A DNA stretch of 22,410 bases from Prorocentrum cordatum (taxonomy: Eukaryota; Sar; Dinophyceae; Prorocentrales; Prorocentraceae), in the NCBI GenBank assembly GCA_963575745.1, contig CAUYUJ010004721.1:45001-67410 (forward strand). Direction: 5' to 3'. Below the pieces are notes generated by a model. It worked only from the letters and a program-made list of their open reading frames with translations, did no database searches and was not told the origin of the DNA. Position 1 is the first letter of the stretch. Every line of letters begins with the position of its first letter. Below, piece by piece: positions 16,172 to 22,410 of this stretch. Made by a program: the position numbers and the translations under genes.

Positions 16172-16253
16172 GCGCTGGTTTGTCTCCCCGGGCGACAAGT
16201 GCCCCGTCGTCGGGTGTTCCTGCCGCTGCCTGCGGCGCGGGCCCGTCGGGTGA
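16172..16253 (+). CDS. GATOR2-type zinc finger protein, terminal exon
   Basis: It completes the finger started at 14787. The first base closes the split Arg codon; the frame then reads RWFVSPGDKCPVVGCSCRC, seven more residues and TGA at 16251-16253. WF followed after a few residues by C-P-x-x-G-C-x-C-x-C is the expected end of WDR24/WDR59/MIOS-type fingers, which finish within a few residues of the protein C terminus, as here. Cysteine codons are at 16200, 16215, 16221 and 16227. Two unrelated exons giving the two halves in the right order, phase and spacing is strong internal support. One residue more than I recall lies between WF and the first Cys. No poly(A) signal could be identified. Confidence 0.68.
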
Positions 16254-16381
16254 GCCGCCCGCCGGTTGCCCCCGGGCCCCGCGCCTGGGCGCCCAGGCGG
16301 GAAAAGCGCCGCGCGGGCGGGCCCGAGTCTCGGAGGGGATGCTCGAGCGAAAGCCGAAGCACAGACAAGGTACAGTCAGTT

Positions 16382-16580
16382 TGGGCCTCCTAGATGGGGT
16401 CGGAGTAGATGGGGTCGGAGGATCGCGCCGCATCGCCGATGCATCGGTGATGCATCGGCGACGCGGCTCGATGTGGAGCCCGACTTTCTGCACGCTGGCG
16501 TCGCCGATGCATCGCCGACGTCGACAAAGCATCTCTGGTGCATCGCCGATACATCGCCGATGCATCGCCGATGGCAGAGT
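16382..16580. repeat. Dispersed repeat copy 2 with GATGCATCGCC tandem units
   Basis: Second copy of the repeat at 3085-3200, here enlarged by about ten ~12-bp units close to GCCGATGCATC (16430-16475 and 16500-16572). ATGCAT is palindromic, so units pair with each other in both directions. Confidence 0.8.
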
Positions 16581-16589
16581 TAGGATGAT

Positions 16590-17415
16590 CGAGTTTCGTC
16601 CTGACAGAGCTGGGCTGGGCCGAGCTGCGCCAGGAGCGCAAGCCATGCTGTGCTAGGCCAGCAGCCTCAAAAGCTGAGCTAAGCCAAGCCGCACTTTGGC
16701 AAAGCTGGGCTGAGGTTCACGAAAAGGCTACAGTGCGTGCGCATGGTTTTGCTGGCTTACGCCGTGCTATGACTCTTGCACGTGGCCCGCAATGCTGAGC
16801 ACTGCTACCTCATGCTGTGGCATGCCAGGGTCTGCTAAGCTCAGGCAGCCCTCGCTTTGTGACTATTTCTGACAGCAAGTCGCCAACGTAGGTCAGTGCT
16901 CTTGTTGACAGCTGTAGCACCTTGTGTGACAATTTCCGATCTCCGCTCTCGCTACCACGCCATCCCAAGTCATACCTCATACCAAACACGCATCTCATGC
17001 ACTCATATGACGACCACTTCTGGATGGGTTGGCAGCGGCGAGCCCCGACACGTCGAGTCAGATTGTCCATTTTACTCATCGTCTCCTCCCAGGGTTCGGT
17101 GCGAGAGCGCCACATTTTTCGCGCCTCGCGCTTCGCGCAGCGCGAAGCGCGAACATGTTTGGACGGTTGCGACGGTTGCGCAGTCGACCGTTTTTGGGGA
17201 GGGCGAGGTATCATTCAGGTCTGGATCAGAGGTCGCTCCGCCTGACTTCCCAGGAACTTGCGGAAGTGACGACAATGGCGCCATTGGCATCAATTGGCAT
17301 CGCGGCATCGCCCACAGGTAGGAGGCAGGTAGAAGGTAGGTTGCAGAAGGAGGTTTGGGGGAGGGAGGGATTAGGAGGCTTGAGGGAGGAGGGTGACTTG
17401 CGGGAGCAGCAGCGC
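16590..17415. other. Unassigned DNA
   Basis: From 16590 to 16870 the sequence is built on degenerate GCTGAGCT/GCTGGGCT motifs. The rest shows no repeat partner and no supportable exon. An open + frame at 16896-17321 has no recognisable domain and unremarkable composition. 17126-17138 and 17140-17152 form a 13-bp perfect GC hairpin (TCGCGCTTCGCGC and its complement around one A). Confidence 0.4.
17126..17152. repeat. 27-bp GC hairpin
   Basis: Two perfect 13-bp inverted arms (TCGCGCTTCGCGC) flank a single A. It resembles the foldback near 3430. No T run follows, and a bacterial-type terminator is not expected in this genome. Confidence 0.75.
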
Positions 17416-17417
17416 AG

Positions 17418-18206
17418 GATGATGCTGCTGATGATGCTGCGGTTGATGATTATTCTGATGCTGATGCTGATGCAGATGCTGCTGCTGATGATGATGCTGA
17501 TGATGATGATGATGATGCTGATGATGATGATGATGATGATGGTGCGATGATGACGACGATGACGATGATGACGATGCTGCTGCTGATGATGATGATGATG
17601 ATGATGATGCTGATGTTACTGCTGCTGCTACTGTTAATGACGACGATGATGATGTTGATGCTGATGATGCTGATGATGATGATGATGGCGATGAGGTCGA
17701 CGACGATGATGATGATGCTGCTGCTGATGGTAATGATATGATTATAATGACGATGATGATGCTGATGATGCAGATGCTGATGATGCGGATGATTATTATG
17801 ATGTCGATGCTGATGATGCTGATGACGGTGATGACGATTATGATGATGCTGCTGCTGATGATGATACTGATGATGCTTATTTTGATGAGGCTGATGCTTA
17901 TGCTGATGATGATGCTGATGATTAAGATATGATGATGACGCTGCTGCAGCGGATGAGGATGATGATGATGAGGATGAGGATGAGGATAAGGATGCTGATG
18001 ATGATGGTGATGATGATGCTGATGATGATTATGCTGATGCTGCTGATGATGCTGCTGATCATGCTGCTGCTGCTGATGATGATGATGTTGATGCTGATAC
18101 TGACGATGCCGATGATGATGCTGCTGCTGATGATGTTGAAGATAATGAAGAAGAAGATGATGACGATGATGAGGATGATGAGGATGATGACGATGATGAT
18201 TACGAT

Positions 18207-18282
<76 letters not shown>

Positions 18283-18316
18283 CTGGTGCTGATGATGATG
18301 AGGAGGATGATGATAA
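17418..18316. repeat. ~900-bp (GAT/GCT)n triplet tract
   Basis: GAT (ATG, TGA) triplets interspersed with GCT, GAC, GAG and GTT keep triplet phase over long stretches. The purest run of GAT is about 18213-18283. In + frames it reads as Met/Leu-rich or Asp/Ala-rich peptide or stops, and on - as Ser/Ile/His repeats. The Met/Leu frame is broken by stops at 17548, 17741, 17932 and others, so it is not one gene. Confidence 0.9.
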
Positions 18317-18714
18317 GGGGACGGAAGTGCTCACTTCAAAAACGAGTACACAGCCAAATGCTGGTTGAGGGACAGACTGCCCAGGCCGTCCATTCTCCTT
18401 GCATAGCTGGATTGCCTGGTGTCTCCTTTGTCCCCCTTCTGCCCCTCGGCTCACCCTCTCCTGCCCGTCGCGCCGTGACACAAACCGCGGCGGAAGGTTT
18501 TTGTTTGTCTTCGGCCACCCAGGGCCGTCAAAACTTGCCCAAGGATGAACCCCGGCCCAGGGGAGAGGGTCCAGCCCCCTGATAGGGGTACTGCTTCGAG
18601 AATTCGCGGCACCACCCTCCTGCACGTCTTTCCCTCCGTACCTCTCTCATGTTGACGTTGGCCAGACATTAGGGCTGCGCCTGTTGCGTTCTGTACGAGA
18701 AGAGCGGCGCCGAC
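18317..18714. other. Unassigned DNA
   Basis: Mixed-composition sequence. The + frame continuing out of the GAT tract stays open to 18582 but has no recognisable domain and no start of its own that can be defended. Nothing else was identified. Confidence 0.35.
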
Positions 18715-18717
18715 TTA

Positions 18718-18912
18718 GCTCGGGGGCGGCAGAGAGGGGGGTGATGACTAGGGGGGCGGATATCATGGCGTGGGCCATGATGTCTCTCCAGATTTCATGG
18801 CGCCTCTTCTTGTTTCATGACGTCCCCGGCCCTCCTTTGTGGGCCGCGCACATGCCGCCGGCCATGATTTGCGCCCCCCCCTCCTGGACGCCCCCCTCTT
18901 GGCCGCTCCCGA
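18718..18912 (+). repeat. Dispersed repeat, CTCGGGGGCGGCAGAGAGGG type, copy 2
   Basis: Partner of 8440-8675 in the same direction. Shared landmarks in order are CTCGGGGGCGGCAGAGAGGG, GATGACTNGG, GGGCCATGAT, TCATGGCNCCTCTTCT, GCGCACATGCC, TGGACGCCCCCCTCTTGG and CCGCTCCCGA. The C run of copy 1 near 8615 is much shorter here. Confidence 0.8.
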
Positions 18913-19475
18913 TTAGTTGGAGTGAGCGAAGAAATTGTTGCCTCGGACGAGTGCAGCGAAGGCCCAGCGCGCAGCAGAGCAGAGAACAGTGGTCCGACAG
19001 GTTGAGCGCAACCCAGCCTGCGGCAGTACCAAGTGGGGGGGGAGAAAGCCAATCAGATACGAAGTACCAATAATCTGATCAGAAGGAGGAATGAGTAGGG
19101 CACTGAACGCCTCTTCCTCCTCCTTCCCGCCATACCTCTCTCGCCTCTTCGCTTCCCTGTCGCTTCCCTGAACCACCCCAGCGATCGTGCCTGCTGGAGG
19201 AGCCTTGCCCGGCGGGCGTTCCAGGCCTGACTGCCTTCAAGGTCCTCGCCGCCTTCTCTGCCCGCCGCCGACAGCCATGATGGGCCCCTCTCTCCGCCCG
19301 CCATGTGCCCCACCGGCGTGCGCGCCGCCCACACGCGCGTAGATGGCGTGGGGGCGACCGTGTCCCAGCCACTCCCGCGCGGCAGCTGCCGGCGGCGCGG
19401 CCGCACTTCCCCGCCCGCCCGCCGGCGCCGTCGAGAGGTGAGGCGGGGAGAGACTCAGGGGCAACGAATCGGGAC
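18913..19475. other. Unassigned, C-rich DNA
   Basis: Several frames are open on both strands. A + strand stretch ending CGTCGAGAG/GTGAGG near 19438 has a donor-like junction, and 19190-19290 reads CLLEEPCPAGVPGLTAFKVL in one frame, but neither has a recognisable domain or a second supporting splice site. No gene is called. Confidence 0.3.
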
Positions 19476-19483
19476 GACCGACA

Positions 19484-19672
19484 TGGGTACGGAAAGAAAG
19501 GGGGAGCTACCCAACAGCAGTTCCTGTTCGTTTTGAGCAGGACTCGCTGTCCGCGCCGCCGCGGCCTGTGCCCATTTGAGACAGATAACCCGCCTGCCCA
19601 ACAGCGGCCGCTGTTGGTCTGGGACGACATTTGTTGCTGGGCCTCGTGCCCATTCTTTCCGTGCCCCTTTCG
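19484..19672. mobile_element. Possible terminal-inverted-repeat element, third type
   Basis: Left GGGTACGGAAAGAAAGGGGG (about 19492) and right CCCATTCTTTCCGTGCCCCT (about 19648-19667) are inverted repeats of ~17 bp with three differences. The interior carries the palindrome CCAACAGCGGCCGCTGTTGG (19599-19618). The left end recurs near 11087 (GATGGGTGCGGAAAGAAGAG). No target duplication was seen, so mobility is inferred only from the structure. Confidence 0.5.
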
Positions 19673-19716
19673 GGCGTCCAAAACGAAACGGGGGCTGGAG
19701 AGGCTCCGGGGGGGAT

Positions 19717-19850
19717 GCATCGACCCGCCATCGCCCATTCATCGCCGACGGGGGCCTGGTAGCCCACCCCGCCCAGGACTGCGGATTCGCAGTCGGGGGC
19801 CTGTCGCCAGTCTGTTCGCGACGTATCGCCGATGACAGGTCGATGCTTCC
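19717..19850. repeat. Dispersed GCATCGACCC repeat, copy 2
   Basis: Matches 15495-15560 over its first ~60 bp, then continues with CTGCGGATTCGCAG (a palindrome near 19779) and GTATCGCCGATGACAGG. The surrounding DNA up to 20280 shows no other repeat partner. Confidence 0.6.
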
Positions 19851-20289
19851 CCCCCTGAGCTGGCCCTCCCCTATCGGTGCCCCTCCTCCGAGACGTGGAG
19901 ACGGGATAGTCCAGCTGTGTTCGCCAGCGTGGCCTTTCCCCTCTTACCTCACTGCAGCTCCCGCTGGGGACGACAGGGGAGGTAGGGGGGAGCGCGCAGG
20001 ATCGCGGAGGGCCGCGCTGGCGCACTGCAGGTGAGGGCCGGGTGGGTGGGTGGAGGGGCGGGGGTCACGTGGGAGGGGAGTGAAATCCGCAGAAGGCACG
20101 TGTGCACCACAATGTCTGGCCAAGGCCACCCTGCAACCCATGACGGTGTGTAGTCCTTCCTGGCTTTGGCCATGGCGGTGTGCTGACCATGCCAGGGCCC
20201 AGGATGTCCCTGAACAGGCCTAGTGGTGGTGGTGGAGCACTGGTGCCTTCCTGCCGGAAGGCCTCACCCATTCCCTTCAACGATCATGA
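19851..20289. other. Unassigned DNA upstream of the exchanger exon
   Basis: Nothing recognisable as an exon. The region may hold the promoter or 5' exon of the downstream gene, but no TATA box or spliced-leader site can be defended. Two ATG codons near its end (20286 and 20310) are in a frame other than that of the exon. Confidence 0.3.
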
Positions 20290-20460
20290 CCTCCCCACGT
20301 CGGGCGGCCATGGAGGCATCTGCGCCTATCCTGGGCCCAGGCTCGGCCAGGGCAGGACAGGAGAGGTGGACAGCCGACGCCCCTCGATCCTGCGGGTGCG
20401 GCGAGGAGAGGGACGGCCGGGGCGGAGGGGAGGTGCCCCTGGCGCCCGCGGGCTGCTTGC

Positions 20461-21657
20461 CTTGCGGCGCTCGCGGGCGCCTGCGCGCTGCTGGCCTGCG
20501 GGGCAGCAGCAGGCTGGGCGCTCGCGCGCGGCGGCGGCGCGGCGGGCCAGGCCCTGCGCGCGCCGCCCGGCCTGGCGCTCCGCCCCGACGGCGCCCGCCG
20601 GGAGGCCCGCGGGGCGCCTGGCGCCCGCCGGCTGGGGGCCGAGGGCTCGCCGACCGCCGAGGGCGGCTGCGCCGAGGCGGGCGCTGGGCACGCCCCGCTG
20701 GGCGGCGGCGGTGACGGCACCTACCAGCTGGCGGAGACGCTGGCCTTCCTGCTGTTCTGCTGCCTCGCGTGCTGCGCGATCGAGCACGCGCTGCTGCTGG
20801 TGCCCCCCGCCTACCGGCTGCCCGTCTCGGTCGTCATGTTCCTGGCCGGCAAGGCCGTGGGCGCGCTCTGCCTGAACGTCTTCGCCGACGGTGCTTACAG
20901 GGGCTACGGGTTCGACAGGCTCGTGCACGGTCTCCAGGGTGCATCGGACTTCGACCCTCATGCGCTTCTGTACATCGTGTTGCCGCCCCTGCTGTACGAG
21001 AGTGCCTCGAGCTTGTCATGGCGGGTGCTCCGCAAGGTGTTGCCGTCTGCCTCGCTGCTCGCCGTTCCGGGTGTCCTGCTCAATACGCTGTTGACGGGCG
21101 TGTACGTGAAGGTCGCGGTGCGCGTGCAGGGCGGATCGCCTACCTGGGCGACAGCTTGGCTGCTGGCGTCTATCCTCTCCGCGACCGATCCCGTGGCGGT
21201 GGTGGCTGCGCTGTCGTCCCTGGGGGCGCCGCAGAAACTCTCCGCGTTAATCGAGGGCGAGAGCCTCCTGAACGACGGCGTCGCCGTCGTGCTCACGTAC
21301 GTGCTGAAGGAGTGGGCCATCGACAGCCAGGCTCCGACCGTCGGATACGTCAGCCGCCAGTTCTTGCAGGTGGCATGCGGCGGCTGTGGCGCTGGCGTGC
21401 TCGCGGGGGCGCTGCTGAACGCCTGGGTCAAGCGGGCCCGCGGGCACTACCGGGCTGTTCTGGAGGTGGGCATCGTGATCGGCAGCGTGTACGGCACCTT
21501 CCTCATCGCGGAGGCCCTCCACACATCGGGCGTCCTTGCCGTGGTGACCCTGGGCTTCATCATGAGCGCCCACATTAGCGCGCAGCTCTCCCACGAGGGC
21601 CGCCACGCCCACCACGTGGTCTTTGGGCAGATCGGCCACGCGTGCAACCAGATCATC
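20461..21657 (+). CDS. CPA1-type Na+/H+ exchanger, membrane domain exon (partial)
   Basis: Predicted cation/proton antiporter of the CPA1 (NHE/NhaP) family, a multi-pass membrane protein exchanging Na+ or K+ for H+. Family signatures in order: FDPHALLYIVLPPLLYESA (20950-21006), SATDPVAVVAAL (21178-21213, with the TDP of the unwound helix), GESLLNDGVAVV (21256-21291, Asn-Asp ion site at 21271-21276), and FLIAEALHTSGVLAVVTLGF (about 21499-21558). Homology is firm from about 20719. Upstream in the same open frame are a Gly/Ala/Arg-rich segment and a hydrophobic stretch (LAALAGACALLACGAAAGWA, 20461-20520) that could be a signal peptide. The frame is open from 20290 without an in-frame ATG, so the true start or an acceptor lies upstream. 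Similarity ends at NQII (21657), mid-helix; the rest of the transporter must lie in exons beyond the window. Confidence 0.88.
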
Positions 21658-22410
21658 CAGCGGCGCCCGCCGCGCGAATCCGCCCCCCGGGCTCGGGCGG
21701 GCGCCGGGTCGAGGGTGGAGAAGCCAGGGGCTGGGGTCGGCCGGGGGGGGGTGCTTGCCATGGAAGGTCCTGTCAGGCAGACTGAACGCACACGTTGGGC
21801 TGGGTGCGCCAGGGGGACCTCAACGGTTGCTTCGCAACAGGGGAACAAGCATGTTAGCCAGCGTGAATCCCAAGCAGTCGGAGGCTGGGGGATGAGATCG
21901 CAGTGGAACGGAGAGCCCCCCACTGGGAAATCGGTTTCGGTTTCGTGTTCGTGTCGTGCGTGCGGGCGACGCGAAGCTGCGTGGGCGCGCGAGTGGAATG
22001 ACCCCGCCGTCGCTAGGGCAATTCGGATGCATAAGTCCAGCCCTCAGGTGGGCGCGCGGTGGCTGGGGCTGTCCCACCGTGGTGTCTCGCAGTGTCCCGA
22101 TGGTGTCCCGCGGTGTCTCGCCGTGGGCGCGCGAGAGGACTGATCCTGGCGTCGCTAGGGTGATTCGGATGCAAAGGTCTGGCCCTCAGGTGGGCGCGCG
22201 GTGGCTGGGGGTGTCCCACCGTGGTGTCTCGCAGTGTCCCGATGGTGTCCCGCGGTGTCTCGCCGTGGGCGCGCGAGAGGACTGATCCTGGCGTCGCTAG
22301 GGTGATTCGGATGCAAAGGTCTGGCCCTCAGGTGGGCGCGCGGTGGCTGGGGGTGTCCCACCGTGGTGTCTCGCAGTGTCCCGATGGTGTCCCGCGGTGT
22401 CTCGCCGTGG
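21658..22410 (+). other. Probable intron of the exchanger gene (3' end outside window)
   Basis: After NQII a CPA1 protein should continue with a hydrophobic residue run (typically Phe-x-Leu-x-Gly); instead the frame turns into Arg/Pro/Gly-rich sequence and reaches a stop at 22141 inside a tandem repeat. An intron therefore starts near 21657-21660. No GT lies at this point; a GC at 21660-21661 (ATCATCCA/GCGG) is the nearest plausible donor, and its exact position is not settled. Confidence 0.65.
21981..22410. repeat. 142-bp tandem array, three copies plus window edge
   Basis: Units start at 21981, 22123 and 22265 (GTGGGCGCGCGAG), exactly 142 bp apart, and the first four bases of a fourth close the window at 22407. 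The second and third copies are identical over all 142 bp. The first differs mainly in its first ~60 bp. Within the unit GTGTCCC and GTGTCTCGC motifs recur every ~10 bp near its end. 142 is not a multiple of three, and the frame meets TGA at 22141, so it is not a coding repeat. Confidence 0.95.

Noticed and set aside
16896-17321. 141-residue + frame
   Set aside because: No domain, competing frames on both strands, and a GC hairpin in the middle.
17029-18582. Met/Leu-rich + strand frames
   Set aside because: They are translations of the GAT/GCT tract, repeatedly ended by TGA, with no domain.
19303-19440. Possible exon ending at a GAG/GTGAGG donor
   Set aside because: A donor-like site alone is weak; the Arg/Pro-rich peptide has no domain, and no acceptor or partner exon was found.
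21658-22143. Read-through of the exchanger frame to 22143
   Set aside because: Composition changes abruptly to Arg/Pro/Gly in the middle of a membrane helix and ends within a noncoding tandem repeat.

Overview
The window looks like nuclear DNA of a dinoflagellate. This is an inference. It rests on GC-rich sequence with very sparse exons, several kilobases of micro- and minisatellites, small terminal-inverted-repeat elements in many copies, a probable GC-AG intron flanked by a direct repeat, and protein families that are eukaryotic in form. A high-GC species such as a Prorocentrum relative would fit, but no species marker is visible. No tRNA, rRNA, CRISPR array, operon or virus gene was seen.

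Layout. 1-2520: three diverged copies of a ~0.8-0.9 kb repeat unit carrying (CGT)n and (TTG)n. 2520-4545: dispersed repeats, one terminal-inverted-repeat element (family 1), a CTTCTCAGAAG repeat family and a 182-bp element (family 2). 4545-5480: extreme GC-rich DNA followed by a ~750-bp almost pure purine strand. 5486-7185: a family-1 element apparently split by a 73-bp tandem array (six copies) and ~860 bp of (GCTGAG)n. 7200-9003: more dispersed repeats and two family-1 elements, one with a clear 8-bp target duplication. 9300-9600: direct repeats and a 48-bp palindrome. 10040-10905: ~320 bp of (CAC)n and the second family-2 element. 11000-14786: mostly unassigned DNA with C/G-rich minisatellites. 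14787-16253: last two exons of a gene. 16254-20290: repeats, including ~900 bp of GAT/GCT triplets. 20461-21657: one long exon of a second gene. 21658-22410: probable intron ending in a 142-bp tandem array that runs off the window.

Two genes can be supported, both on the + strand. The first is the C-terminal end of a protein with the cysteine/histidine-rich finger typical of GATOR2 subunits (WDR24, WDR59 and MIOS families), which act in amino-acid control of TORC1. Its finger is split by a 1254-bp intron, and joining the two sides restores the metal-ligand order and spacing of the family. The second is the membrane domain of a CPA1-type Na+/H+ exchanger. The two are unrelated neighbours and nothing indicates joint function. 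Most long open frames in the window are translations of simple repeats and are not reported as genes.
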